Notes: a model not told the origin generated them from the sequence alone. Counted from the first letter of the stretch, positions 49,331 to 59,008 are shown. The stretch is DNA of 64,000 bases from an uncultured Clostridium sp. (GCA_947569365.1 CANOSM010000005.1:27219-91218); one strand, 5' to 3'. Translations and numbers: made by a program.

Positions 49331-50800
49331 ATGACGAAAAATAGAACATTAATGCAATATTTTGAATGGTATATAAGTCCAGAAGAAAACTTATGGAGAA
49401 AAGTAAAAGAAAATGCAGAGCATCTTAAAAAAATAGGAATAACTGATATATGGCTACCACCAGCATATAAAGGAGAGGCAGGTAATAAAGATGCAGGATA
49501 TGGTGTATATGACTTATATGATTTAGGAGAGTTTGATCAAAAAGGAAGTATAGAGACTAAATATGGTACTAAAGATGAGTATTTATTAGCTATAAAAGAA
49601 TTACAGAAGTATGGAATAAAAGTATATGCTGATATTGTTTTAAATCATAAGATGGGAGCAGACGAAAAGGAAGAAGTATTTGCTACATTACTTGATTATA
49701 ATAATAGAAATGTGGAAATGGGAAATTTAGAAAAAATTGAGGCCTGGACTAAATATACTTTCCCAGGAAGAAAGAATAAATATTCTAGTTTTAAGTGGGA
49801 TTATAGTCATTTTGGAGGAACAGATTGGGATGAATTACAAAAGAGAAGCGGAATATTTAGATTTTGTGGAAGACATTGGAATGCAGATGTTGATACAGAA
49901 AATGGTAATTATGATTATCTAATGGGTACAGATATAGATTTTGACAATATAGAAGTTGTAGAAGAATTAAAAAGATGGGGAAAATGGTATTTAAATTTTA
50001 CAGGAGTTGATGGATTTAGATTAGATGCTATAAAACATATAAGTGCTAAGTTTATGAAGGAATGGATAGATATTGTACATTGTGAAAAAGATATTTTATG
50101 TGTTGGAGAGTATTGGAATAGGAATTTAGATCATCTAAATAATTATATGAATGAGACGAATAATGAAATTCCATTATTCGATGTGCCATTACATTATAAT
50201 TTGTATGAGGCATCTAATATAGGAAGCAATTATGATTTAAGACATATATTTGACAATACACTTATAAATACAAATCCAGATATGGCAGTTACTTTTGTTG
50301 ATAATCATGATACAGAACAAGGACAAGCATTATTTTCATGGATTGAAGATTGGTTTAAGCCACTTGCATATTCATTAATATTACTTAGAAAAGATGGACT
50401 TCCTTGTGTATTTTATGGTGATTATTATGGTGTACCTAGTCAAAATGTTAGTTCTAAATCATATTGGTTAAATAATTTAATAATTTTAAGAGCAGATTAT
50501 GCATATGGAGAGCAGATAGATTATTTTGACGACAAAAATATTATAGCCTGGATAAGAAAAGGAGATAGTCAATATGTGGATTCAGGATTAGTTGCTATAA
50601 TGAGTAATAAAGATTCTGGAAGTAAATATTTAAACTTAGGTGAAGAATTTTCTAATGCTATTTTTTATGATTACTTAGGAAATGTAGAAAATAATGTTAT
50701 ATTAGATGAATATGGAAATGGAACTTTTTCCTGTAATGGGAAAAGTGTTTCTATATGGGTTAGAAAACCAAAAGAAAAAAATGATATATTAGATATATAG
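49331..50800 (+). CDS. Cytoplasmic alpha-amylase
   Basis: GH13 enzyme (subfamily 5-like) without signal peptide. Visible: MQYFEWYISPEENLWRKV at the start, ADIVLNHK, catalytic Asp in GFRLDAIKHIS, catalytic Glu in CVGEYW, and FVDNHDTEQGQAL. 489 aa, normal. With the GH15 enzyme at 28422 it suggests intracellular alpha-glucan turnover. RBS aaaggagaa. Confidence 0.93.
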   Translation: MTKNRTLMQYFEWYISPEENLWRKVKENAEHLKKIGITDIWLPPAYKGEAGNKDAGYGVYDLYDLGEFDQKGSIETKYGTKDEYLLAIKELQKYGIKVYADIVLNHKMGADEKEEVFATLLDYNNRNVEMGNLEKIEAWTKYTFPGRKNKYSSFKWDYSHFGGTDWDELQKRSGIFRFCGRHWNADVDTENGNYDYLMGTDIDFDNIEVVEELKRWGKWYLNFTGVDGFRLDAIKHISAKFMKEWIDIVHCEKDILCVGEYWNRNLDHLNNYMNETNNEIPLFDVPLHYNLYEASNIGSNYDLRHIFDNTLINTNPDMAVTFVDNHDTEQGQALFSWIEDWFKPLAYSLILLRKDGLPCVFYGDYYGVPSQNVSSKSYWLNNLIILRADYAYGEQIDYFDDKNIIAWIRKGDSQYVDSGLVAIMSNKDSGSKYLNLGEEFSNAIFYDYLGNVENNVILDEYGNGTFSCNGKSVSIWVRKPKEKNDILDI

Positions 50801-50836
50801 AAATACTATTTTTAAATTATGAAAGTGAGGAATGTT

Positions 50837-51307
50837 ATGAATCAAGAAATTATAGATTTTATTATTGAAGCGAAAAGAAAAACTTATGCAGATAATATAA
50901 GTGATTGTAAAGTAGATTCAACTAGAATAGGATCAAAAGATTATGAATATAGCAAAGAAAATATGACTTATCATGATACATATTTTGGTGGAGTAAGATT
51001 TATGGGACAAGAAGTTATATATATAAACTCAAATATTCCATTATGGGGAATGACTTATTATGGAGTTACAATTGATGAATCTCTAACTGAAGAAGCGGTG
51101 GATAAAGCACTAAGACCAGCTTTGATGCATGTAGGAGAAGATAATTCAGTAATTCCAGTGAGAGGACCTAAAAAATTTGTAAATGGTAATTTTACTTATA
51201 AATTTAAATCTAATGGAAATATTGAAGATTTTAATGGAATAGAAGAAATTTTTAAAGATGATAAATTAGTGTATAGATTATATTGTAGTGGAGGTCTTAT
51301 TAAATAA
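50837..51307 (+). CDS. DUF5680-domain protein
   Basis: The whole protein (156 aa from ATG 50837, RBS gtgagg) matches the pattern of DUF5680: FIIEAKRKTYA, ENMTYHDTYFGGVRFMGQEVIYI, PLWGMTYYGVTID, ALMHVGEDNSVIPVRGP and a final LYCSGGLI. Usually found as the C-terminal part of XRE regulators; here it stands alone. Function unknown. Confidence 0.7.
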   Translation: MNQEIIDFIIEAKRKTYADNISDCKVDSTRIGSKDYEYSKENMTYHDTYFGGVRFMGQEVIYINSNIPLWGMTYYGVTIDESLTEEAVDKALRPALMHVGEDNSVIPVRGPKKFVNGNFTYKFKSNGNIEDFNGIEEIFKDDKLVYRLYCSGGLIK

Positions 51308-51319
51308 ATATATTTATAA

Positions 51320-51359
51320 ATTGGTATCAAAAAAATAATGTGATACCAATATTTTTTTG
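51320..51359 (+). terminator. Terminator after the DUF5680 gene
   Basis: attggtatca (51320-51329) pairs with tgataccaat (51341-51350), then a T run. Confidence 0.8.
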
Positions 51360-51436
51360 ATTTTTTCTCTGTAAATATAGAAATTATTAATAAACTATTA
51401 TAAAATACATAAAAACAATATATAAGGAGAAGTATT

Positions 51437-52689
51437 ATGAGGAAAGTTGCACTTATAACGGGAGCATCAAGAGGGATTGGAAGGGCTATTGCCATAAAGT
51501 TTTTAAAAGAAGGTTATATTGTTTATGGCACGTTTTTTGAAAATGAGAAAAGAATTGTGATTTAGTGAACGAATATGGTGTAGAAAATATGAAGAAAATA
51601 GGTCCATATAACTTTAAAAATATAGATGATGTTTATAAATTAATTGAAGATGTTGCTGGTATAGAATTTGATAGTTTAATTTTAAATGCAGGAACTTTTT
51701 CAGAAAATGATGACTTTGTTAACTTTAATTTAGATGAATTCAATCAAGTTATGAATTGTAACTTTTATTCACAACTCATAATTTCAACAAAATTACAAAG
51801 TTACATTAAAAATGGAGGAAACATTGTTTTAATGTCAAGCAATGATGCTTATAGTGGAGCATTTGGTAGTATGTCATATAGTATAAGTAAAAGTGCAGTT
51901 GTAAGTTTAATGAAATGTCTTTGTGTAAATTTTGGAAGAAGACATATTAGGGTAAATGCTATATCTCCTGGAGCTATAAATACTGATATGAATACACCAG
52001 AACAGGAATTTGAAGCTCCTATGTGGACACCTATTGAAAGAATTGCTGAGCCTTATGAAGTTGCAAATGTTGTATATTTTTTATCTTCTTCTGAATCGAG
52101 TTTTATAAATGGAGAAAATATCACAATTGATGGTGGTTATGGAAATGTAAGTGTATTATTAAAAGAAGAAATACAAAGAGAGAGAAAAATAGTTGGGTAT
52201 GATTGGTTAAATGAAAAGATAGCTAGTATTCAAGAAGATGATATTGTTTATTGTTTAGATGCTACACCAGATTATGGATGGATTGAAAATCCTAAAGAGG
52301 AAATATATTTAAATGAATATATTAAGGCAGTAGAGAGAAATGTTAAAGTTTATAGGATTATTATGACACCACAGCACAAGAAACAGTATATTTTAAATAA
52401 TGATTTAGTAAAAGAAACATTAGAGAAATCTACTAATGCAGAATTTATAGGAGTTGTCAAAGAAGAAGATGTAAAAAAACATAATAAAACTGATTATCCT
52501 AAAATAGGGAAAGGTTTTGCTGTTATTATTTTAAAAGATGGTACAAGACAATTATTTGTGGATTCTTTTACTAATGAAGATTCTGTTGGATATGTGATTG
52601 AAAATGAAATGATGATAGATTCATTAATAGAAGTTTTTGAAAATATTTATAAAAATATTAAAAATAAAAAGATAGAAGTTTATAAATAA
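51437..52689 (+). pseudogene. Short-chain dehydrogenase with unknown C-terminal domain; one-base frame break
   Basis: ATG 51437 (RBS aaggagaag) encodes VALITGASRGIGRAIAIKFLKEGY, the NAD(P) motif of SDR enzymes, then the frame is lost at about 51545-51555 in gaaaatgagaaaagaatt; the next frame begins CDLVNEYGVENMKK and carries the catalytic SYSISKSA and AISPGAINTDM. One missing A in the A4 run explains the break, so it is either a pseudogene or a homopolymer error. After the SDR domain (about residue 245) an extra domain of 165 aa (YDWLNEKIASIQEDDIVYCLDATPDYGW) is not recognised. Confidence 0.8.
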
Positions 52690-52718
52690 AATTATTTTTG
52701 TTAGTAGGAGGGGGATAA

Positions 52719-54008
52719 ATGAAAAATGAAAGTGAATTTTTAAGAGAAATAGTAAAAAAGGCCACTAATTTATCTGATGCAAAATTTGATATTACAAATA
52801 AAGGTGGAGAAAATGATTTAGTTACTAATTTAGATTTGCAGATAGAAAGATTTTTAATAGATGAAATTAAAAAAGAGTATCCAAATTTTGATATTGTAAG
52901 TGAAGAATTTAATACAAATAATGAAATTACAGAAAATTGTTTTATTATAGATCCTATAGATGGAACTATTAATTTTGCAAATAATTTGCCACTTTGGGGA
53001 ATTCAAGTTGCTTGTATTAAAAATGGCAAAACAGTTGCTAGTGTTATAAATATGCCACGTATTAATGAGTTTTATTATGCTGATGAGACAGGTGCTTATT
53101 TAAATGATGAAAGAATTTATGTTAGTGAAGTTCCAATAAAAAATACTTTATATGCAATAGATGGTAATAATAATTTACCAAGTATGCAAAGAATGAGAAA
53201 ATATTCATCAAGTAGGAGAAATTTTGGTGGTGTTTGTATATCTATGGCATTTGTAGCAAGTGGAAGAATTCATGGAGCAGTATATAGAAGTGATAAACCA
53301 TGGGATTATGAGCCAGGATTATTTATTTGTAAAATGGCTGGTGCATGTATTAAAAGTATTGATGGATTTCATGCTGCAGCTATGAATCAAGAATTTTTAG
53401 ATATTTTAGAGTTAGAAACTGCAAAAAGGCAAAATGTTTCAAATATATTTATATTACATTCACTTAATGGAGATACTCTAAAAATGTGGGGTCAAGACAT
53501 AAAAGAAACATTTGGGCAAAGGGAAATTGATGTTATAATGCCTGAATTTCCTATAAGAGCAAATTCAAGATATGAAGGGTTTAAGGATGTATTAGAATTT
53601 TATATTAATAATGGTATGCTTAATAATAATTCAATTGTTGTTGCTCATTCAATAGGAAATCCTTACTTTATCAGATTTTGCAAAGAATTTAATTATAAAC
53701 CTAAAGCATACATTGCAGTTGCTCCTGATGCAATTTATGAGTATCCTTCTGAAAGAAATGATTATATTGTAGAAGTAAAAAAACAATCTTATCTAAAAAA
53801 AGATTCATTAGATTATATGAAAAGTATTTCAAGTAAAAAATATTGTTTATATTCTGATGAAGATGATAAGAATATAGAAAAGTTTACGAGATTTTTAAAT
53901 GATACAAATGCAGAAGGAATGTACTTAAAATATTATAATCATTTTGATGGATATCATAGAATATATAGAATTCCAGAGCTAGTAGAATTGATAAATAATT
54001 TGTTATAA
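52719..54008 (+). CDS. Inositol-monophosphatase-like protein fused to an RBBP9-like alpha/beta hydrolase
   Basis: The N-terminal domain (about residues 1-235) has the metal-binding IMPase motifs VSEEF, DPIDGTINFANN and PWDYEPG. The C-terminal domain (about 243-429) is an RBBP9/YdeN-like serine hydrolase: IFILHSLNGDTLKMWGQDIK, nucleophile in VVAHSIGNPYF, Asp in YSDEDDKNI and His in NHFDGYH. Both active sites look intact. A stand-alone paralogue of each half lies downstream (56289 and 58454). The substrate is unknown; a phospho-sugar or nucleotide intermediate is plausible. Confidence 0.8.
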   Translation: MKNESEFLREIVKKATNLSDAKFDITNKGGENDLVTNLDLQIERFLIDEIKKEYPNFDIVSEEFNTNNEITENCFIIDPIDGTINFANNLPLWGIQVACIKNGKTVASVINMPRINEFYYADETGAYLNDERIYVSEVPIKNTLYAIDGNNNLPSMQRMRKYSSSRRNFGGVCISMAFVASGRIHGAVYRSDKPWDYEPGLFICKMAGACIKSIDGFHAAAMNQEFLDILELETAKRQNVSNIFILHSLNGDTLKMWGQDIKETFGQREIDVIMPEFPIRANSRYEGFKDVLEFYINNGMLNNNSIVVAHSIGNPYFIRFCKEFNYKPKAYIAVAPDAIYEYPSERNDYIVEVKKQSYLKKDSLDYMKSISSKKYCLYSDEDDKNIEKFTRFLNDTNAEGMYLKYYNHFDGYHRIYRIPELVELINNLL

Positions 54009-54086
54009 AAGTAACTAAAAAAACGAATATAACTCAAATATTAATGCAGTAGTAGAGATATTTAAAATATAGGAATAGAGAATTAT

Positions 54087-54116
54087 AAAAAAGTAGATAG
54101 TAAAATCTGCTTTTTT
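54087..54116 (+). terminator. Terminator after the fused hydrolase
   Basis: aaaaaagtagat (54087-54098) pairs with atctgctttttt (54105-54116), eleven Watson-Crick pairs plus one G-T, ending in T6. Confidence 0.85.
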
Positions 54117-54517
54117 ATATTATATGAATATTCTACTTTTGTGATAATAAAAACATATGTGAATATAGTTGATTTTATTTATAATAATAACATATAAAGC
54201 ATTTATATAGATATACTTAGTTTTTAATTGAAACAACTACTATTCATAGAATAGGGGTTGGGACAGTTTTTTGGTGCAATAGATATAATACTGTATGATA
54301 GTTTATTATACTATATGAAAATATTACTCCTTTGTGTGAGAGTGATATTATATAATATTCTCTAAAATAATTAGGCAATGGAGCAGGGGAGACAGTTATA
54401 TTATTTCAAAGGAAAGGTACAATGATTATAATTTATTAATGCAAGTAATTTGAGTTTTTATAAAAGGTATGATAATATAATTATTATATAAATAATAAAT
54501 AAAGGAAATTAAAAAAT
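54117..54517. other. Non-coding gap before the Fic gene
   Basis: About 400 bases without a supportable gene. Two related short blocks, gggacagtt (54260s) and gggagacagtt (54386-54396), hint at scarred transposon-type sequence, but nothing definite is recognised. Confidence 0.4.
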
Positions 54518-55267
54518 ATGGATAATTTAAACTTATTAGATAAGAGAAAATTTTATAATGAAAATAAAGGTATTTTGAATAAGGAAATTATTGATAAAAT
54601 AAATAAATCATTTGATATAGAATTTACATATAATTCAACAACAATAGAAGGTAATACATTAACTTTAATTGAAACAAAAGCAGTGATTGAAGATAAAATA
54701 TCAATTGGAGGAAAAAAATTACGAGAAATATATGAAGTAGTAAATCATAATAATGCTTTTCAATATATAAAAGATTCAATACAAAATAAAGAAGAATTAG
54801 ATGAAGATAAAGTTAAAGATATACATGAGATTTTAACTAATAATATAATGCAAGGTGGAATATACCGTTCTACTGATGTTGAAATAACAGGAGCAACACA
54901 TACACCACCAACTCCAAATGATATGTATAATCAATTAAGATTTTTTTATGATGATTTAAGAACTAATAAAAACAAAATTGATATAATAGAATTATCAGCA
55001 TGGACACACGCTGAGTTTGTAAGAATACATCCATTTATAGATGTAAATGGAAGAACAGCTAGAATATTAATGAATTATCAATTAATGCAAAATGGATTTT
55101 TACCAATAAGTATTAAAGTAGAAGATAGATTAGAATACTATAAAGTTTTAGATTTATACGCAAAAGAAAAAGATTTAGAACCATTTAAACAATTAATTAA
55201 AAGTTTAGAAGAAAAAAGATTAGATGAGATTAATAAGGTTATAATGCAAGAACTAGATAAAAAATAA
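54518..55267 (+). CDS. Fic-domain protein (AMPylator family)
   Basis: Catalytic motif HPFIDVNGRTARILMN at about residues 169-184 matches HPFx(D/E)GNGRx-type Fic enzymes, with Val for the usual Gly after Asp. An inhibitory-helix motif STTIEGN lies at about residues 38-44, so it belongs to the self-inhibited class with an N-terminal inhibitory helix. No separate antitoxin gene is needed. 249 aa. RBS aaaggaaat. Target unknown. Confidence 0.85.
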   Translation: MDNLNLLDKRKFYNENKGILNKEIIDKINKSFDIEFTYNSTTIEGNTLTLIETKAVIEDKISIGGKKLREIYEVVNHNNAFQYIKDSIQNKEELDEDKVKDIHEILTNNIMQGGIYRSTDVEITGATHTPPTPNDMYNQLRFFYDDLRTNKNKIDIIELSAWTHAEFVRIHPFIDVNGRTARILMNYQLMQNGFLPISIKVEDRLEYYKVLDLYAKEKDLEPFKQLIKSLEEKRLDEINKVIMQELDKK

Positions 55268-55366
55268 AAATATTATATATATACTTATGATTCAGCAGGA
55301 AAAGAAGCTACTTTATCTGACCGCTTAATATACAAATACGAAGTTGATGGGTCATTTAATAAATAA
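55268..55366 (+). pseudogene. Remnant of the 3' end of a lost gene
   Basis: After the Fic stop a frame without start codon reads TYDSAGKEATLSDRLIYKYE...SFNK then stop at 55364-55366. It has protein-like composition but no RBS. Probably the surviving tail of an exchanged gene; family not recognised. Confidence 0.4.
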
Positions 55367-55790
55367 AAATAGGAAATTTATGAATAAAAAATAAACATGG
55401 AAAAAGGTAATAATAATATATTTTTTATCAATTAAGGTGTATAACACTTTTTATGTTAGACACCTATTTCTAGTATAAAAACTCATCATATTATCAATTA
55501 CGAAAATTGCATAAAGAAGCAACTCTTGCGAAGCTAGTCATTTTATAAATTTTCTTCATTGACAATATATTACTGTACTACTATAAAGTAAATTAGTACC
55601 TTTTGGAGAACACAACTTAAACTTTTCAATGTAATTTTTATTTCAATGTAATTTTAACGTAGTTTTATCAACTTTTAGAGCATTTATAAATTTTTATAAA
55701 AGCTCAAAAAAATAAAAGCCTATAATATAGTATTTTAAAGCTTTTTAACTATTTATAACTTTTTATAAATTTTAATAATTTAATATAATT
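55367..55790. other. Non-coding gap downstream of the tRNA gene
   Basis: Contains an imperfect inverted repeat aggtgtataaca/tgttagacacct (about 55434-55464). On the minus strand aaaagc (near 55741) pairs with gcttttattttttt (near 55705-55720), a possible weak terminator for the tRNA. No protein gene seen. Confidence 0.4.
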
Positions 55791-55864
55791 TGGAGCGGGT
55801 AGAGGGAATCGAACCCTCACTATCAGGTCGGAAGCATGACATTCTACCATTAAATTATACCCGC
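55791..55864 (-). tRNA. tRNA-Gly (UCC) with anticodon loop extended to UCCG, candidate CGGA reader
   Basis: 74 nt on the minus strand, with encoded CCA (tgg at 55791-55793). Acceptor stem GCGGGUA/UACCCGC is perfect, discriminator U, T arm GAGGG-UUCGAUU-CCCUC perfect, D arm AUUU/GAAU. The body is that of tRNA-Gly. The anticodon loop is C-U-U-C-C-G-A: UCC anticodon with G37 where tRNA-Gly normally has A37. UCCG (55829-55832) is the exact complement of CGGA. The 30-40 pair is a U-C mismatch; bulging U30 and pairing G31 with C40 gives an 8-base loop, CUUCCGAC, as in known +1 suppressor tRNAs. It is solitary, in accessory surroundings. Decoding of CGGA as Gly is inferred. Confidence 0.88.
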
Positions 55865-55880
55865 ATATAATAATAATATA

Positions 55881-55909
55881 ATTATAATACATTTTATTAA
55901 TATATACAA
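55881..55909 (-). promoter_or_regulatory. Promoter of the tRNA-Gly gene
   Basis: Reading the minus strand: TTGTAT (55909-55904), 17-base spacer, TATAAT (55886-55881), 17 bases before the tRNA 5' end at 55864. The remaining gap 55910-56288 shows no gene. Confidence 0.65.
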
Positions 55910-56288
55910 TAAAAATTAAAATAAAATCAGGATAAAGACATGAAATTATTTTTTTGTAACATGTATTACAATAATATTAATGCTTACATGAGTTTAAAAT
56001 TATAAAATTACTTTGTAAGAATTGAAATATAAGAATTTTTCATTTTAACTAAAATTTTGTAAAAAATTATCTGCTTATAAATAGCTATTTACACAATCTT
56101 ACTTTCTTACAAAATTAACGCTTTAATCAAAACATAAATTCAGTTTAAAAAATCTTCTTATCAATTGATATAATCAAGTTGTACAATTTATGTATTTATT
56201 CTGAAATAAAAAATAATTTAAAATGTAAAATATTAATGCAAATTTTATAATACTATGATAGTATAAAATAAATAAGGAGAGATAAAAA

Positions 56289-57035
56289 ATGAGTGAGGAT
56301 TTAAAGTTTCTAATAGAATTAGTAAAAAATGCGAGTCTTTTAATAGATAATAAATTTGAAGTAAAAGAAAAAGGAGATAATGGAGATTTAGTAACTAATT
56401 TAGACTATAAAGTAGAGAAGTACATTATAGAAAAGATTAAGGAAAACTATCCAGATTTTTCTATAGTAGGTGAAGAGTATAGTAGTGACAAACAGTTAAC
56501 TGATAACTGCTTTACTGTGGATCCTATAGATGGAACTATTAATTTTGCACATAATATACCGCTTTGGGGTATTCAATTAGCTTGTATTAGAAATAAGAAA
56601 ACTTGTGCTGCTGTAATATATTTACCAAAATTAGATGAATTATATTATGCTGATGAAAATGGTGCATTTATGAATGGTAAATCTATAAAAGTAAATGAAC
56701 TGAGTATAAATAAAGGATTATATACAATAGAAGGTCCAGAAAATTTAATAAGGCAAGTAAAAATGAAGGAAGTTAATGGAAATTGTCGTGATTTTCATTG
56801 TACTGCTGTAAATTTTGCATGGGTAGCATGTGGAAGACTTAGTGCTACTAACTTCATATTTGATACTTTATGGGATTATATACCAGGTGAGTATCTAGTA
56901 AGTAAAGCAGGAGGAGTTATTTATAATAATACGAAAATGCATATAGCAGCAAATAGTAAAGAATTTTTAAATATAATTAAAGATAAATCATCAATAAGTA
57001 AAGACGAGAGATTAATTATTACAAAAAATAATTAA
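56289..57035 (+). CDS. Inositol-monophosphatase family protein (paralogue of 52719)
   Basis: 248 aa, single IMPase domain: TNLDYKVEKYIIEKI, VGEEY, DPIDGTINFAHNIPLWGIQLAC and LWDYIPG, giving the expected Mg-binding acidic residues. It is clearly related to the N-terminal half of the fusion protein at 52719, including the unusual PLWGIQ.AC segment. RBS aaggagag. Followed by an HD-like protein and a TrpF-like protein. Confidence 0.85.
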   Translation: MSEDLKFLIELVKNASLLIDNKFEVKEKGDNGDLVTNLDYKVEKYIIEKIKENYPDFSIVGEEYSSDKQLTDNCFTVDPIDGTINFAHNIPLWGIQLACIRNKKTCAAVIYLPKLDELYYADENGAFMNGKSIKVNELSINKGLYTIEGPENLIRQVKMKEVNGNCRDFHCTAVNFAWVACGRLSATNFIFDTLWDYIPGEYLVSKAGGVIYNNTKMHIAANSKEFLNIIKDKSSISKDERLIITKNN

Positions 57036-57056
57036 TAAAGATTGGAGGTATTATAA

Positions 57057-57620
57057 ATGAAATCAAAACAGCAGTTAATAAAAGACTCTATTGAAATTTC
57101 AAAGCAAAATGCACCATCATCACAAGTCTTTTTTGATATTGCTTTTGAGAAAGCAAATATGTTATCAGAGGAATATAAGGCAGATAAAGATATTATCTTA
57201 GTTGGTTTAAGTCTTATGGATATTAAGTTACAAGAAGCAAAAAAGAAAGGTGATATTTCAAAGCATGTTTCAATGGCTTCTGAATTTAGTTCTAAGTTTT
57301 TAAAAGATTATGATATAACAGAAGAAGAATTTAATAAAATCATTAATTGTATAGAAGCTCATCATGGGAAAATTCCTTTTAAATGTATAGAGGCTGAAAT
57401 TGTTGCAAATGCTGACTGTTATAGATTTATTCATCCATTAGGAGCTTTTTCATATTTAGGAATCTTAGCTAACAGAAGTAATGATACAATACAAAATATT
57501 AAGCAATTGGAATTTAAGCAAAAAGAGAAATATAATATATTGTCTTTAGAAAAAGCAAAAGAAGAATTATATAGTTATTATGATCATTTTTCTAAATTAT
57601 TTAATTTTAACAATAAATAA
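57057..57620 (+). CDS. HD-domain-like protein
   Basis: 187 aa. Contains helical segments with AHHGKIPFKCIEAEIVANADCYRFIHP, resembling the second half of HD phosphohydrolases, but the expected first His-Asp pair reads SLMDIKL, so the metal site is uncertain. RBS ttggaggt; 21 bases after the IMPase gene, so probably the same operon. Confidence 0.65.
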   Translation: MKSKQQLIKDSIEISKQNAPSSQVFFDIAFEKANMLSEEYKADKDIILVGLSLMDIKLQEAKKKGDISKHVSMASEFSSKFLKDYDITEEEFNKIINCIEAHHGKIPFKCIEAEIVANADCYRFIHPLGAFSYLGILANRSNDTIQNIKQLEFKQKEKYNILSLEKAKEELYSYYDHFSKLFNFNNK

Positions 57621-57732
57621 TTCATTTATTTGTAGAGAAATATAGTTAACACAGATAGTTTTATATAGATAAATTTTTTTAATGTAAAATATTAAAAAAA
57701 TATATTATTTCTAATTATATAGGAGATAGAAT

Positions 57733-58383
57733 ATGATAGTAAAGATATGTGCAAATAAAAGTGTTGAAGATGCCAAAATGTGTTTAGATGCTAAAGCAGA
57801 TATTATAGGAATTTTAGTAGGACAAGAACATACAAGTAATGATTTTGTTAATAAAGAAACGGCAAAAGAAATTGTTAAATATATAGATAAAAAATGTAAG
57901 GTAGTTCTTGTTACGCATCTAACAAATGCTAATGAAATAATTAAACTTGCACAGTTTATAGAATGTGATATGATTCAGCTACATTCCAACATCAAAGAAA
58001 ATGAAGTAGAAAAAATAGTGAGTATTTTGCCAAATATAAAGTTAATGAGATTAATTCATATATCAAATACTGGAGAGATATATACTAATTATAATGAAAT
58101 AAAATATGCTGATTATTATATATTAGATAGTTTTAATAAAAGCACAAATCAAGTTGGAGGTACTGGTTTAATACATGATTGGAATATAAGTCATAACATT
58201 ATAAAACAGCTTAATAAACCAACATTTCTAGCAGGGGGATTAACACCAGATAATGTACAAGATGCAATTAATACAGTAGATCCATATGGAGTTGATGTTA
58301 ATAGTGGTTGTAAAAATGAGTTAGGAATGAAAGATAGAGATAAAGTTATTGCTTTTGTAAAGAATGCTAAAATTAGAATATAA
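57733..58383 (+). CDS. Phosphoribosylanthranilate isomerase-like (TrpF family) protein
   Basis: (beta/alpha)8 barrel of the TrpF type: VKICANKSVEDAK with the catalytic Cys, LHSN for the usual LHG, ILDSFNKSTNQVGGTGLIHDW with the catalytic Asp, and phosphate-binding FLAGGLTPDNV and GVDVNSG. 216 aa. No other tryptophan genes are near, and the KICG motif reads KICA, so the natural substrate may differ from phosphoribosylanthranilate. RBS taggaga. Confidence 0.75.
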   Translation: MIVKICANKSVEDAKMCLDAKADIIGILVGQEHTSNDFVNKETAKEIVKYIDKKCKVVLVTHLTNANEIIKLAQFIECDMIQLHSNIKENEVEKIVSILPNIKLMRLIHISNTGEIYTNYNEIKYADYYILDSFNKSTNQVGGTGLIHDWNISHNIIKQLNKPTFLAGGLTPDNVQDAINTVDPYGVDVNSGCKNELGMKDRDKVIAFVKNAKIRI

Positions 58384-58453
58384 AATTAAATAAAATAATA
58401 TTCATTAATTGATGCTATTTTTATTTTAAAGTAAGTATTTTTTTATATTATAA

Positions 58454-59008
58454 TTAATTACATATGATTTTAATTACTTCTGGTAATTTTTCTAATCCGC
58501 TTTTCTTACCCATATGACCGATATTCCTTATTAACATTTCTTTAGAATCGATATCTTTGCAAAATTGTTCTAGTAATTCGAAAGGTACAATATGATCATC
58601 ATTACTATATATTGAGTATCTTTCTAATAGTAATTTTTGTGCATCAGATTTTTCATTTTCAGTTAATATTGTTATTTTAACTTTTTCGTTTAAAGTATCT
58701 TTACCTTCGTTGTAATAATCTTTTGAAAAACCTGCTAAACTAATATATTGTCCGACATTTAATTTTTTCTTTGAAATATATTTTATAAACATTGGATTTC
58801 CAATTGAATGAGCAACTACAATTAAGTTCTCATTAAAATATGATTGGTATTTATCGAAGATATCAAAATATCCTTCAATTGTAATTTCATCTCTTACAGG
58901 AAAGTCTGGTAAAATAACATTATATTTTTGTTTTTCTAACTCATTTTTAAAATAATAGAATATTTTGGGTATTCCATTAAAACCAGAAATTAATAATACA
59001 TTTTTCAT
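58454..59008 (-). CDS. RBBP9/YdeN-like serine hydrolase
   Basis: 184 aa alpha/beta hydrolase: LLISGFNGIPKIFYYFKNELEKQ, nucleophile Ser in VVAHSIGNPMF, Asp in SNDDHIVP and His in NIGHMGKKSG. Similar to the C-terminal half of the fused protein at 52719 (AHSIGNP is shared), suggesting that the same small set of activities occurs in fused and separate forms. RBS gaggaatata. Confidence 0.85.
   Translation of the reverse strand: MKNVLLISGFNGIPKIFYYFKNELEKQKYNVILPDFPVRDEITIEGYFDIFDKYQSYFNENLIVVAHSIGNPMFIKYISKKKLNVGQYISLAGFSKDYYNEGKDTLNEKVKITILTENEKSDAQKLLLERYSIYSNDDHIVPFELLEQFCKDIDSKEMLIRNIGHMGKKSGLEKLPEVIKIICN

Noticed and set aside
51437..52689. SDR frame break as another CGGA-type site
   Set aside because: The break needs one extra base (opposite direction) in an A run and has no CGG nearby.
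55791..55864. An ordinary tRNA-Gly with a sequencing error at G37
   Set aside because: Possible, but G37 together with the compensating anticodon-stem change and three CGGA sites makes an error an unlikely single explanation.
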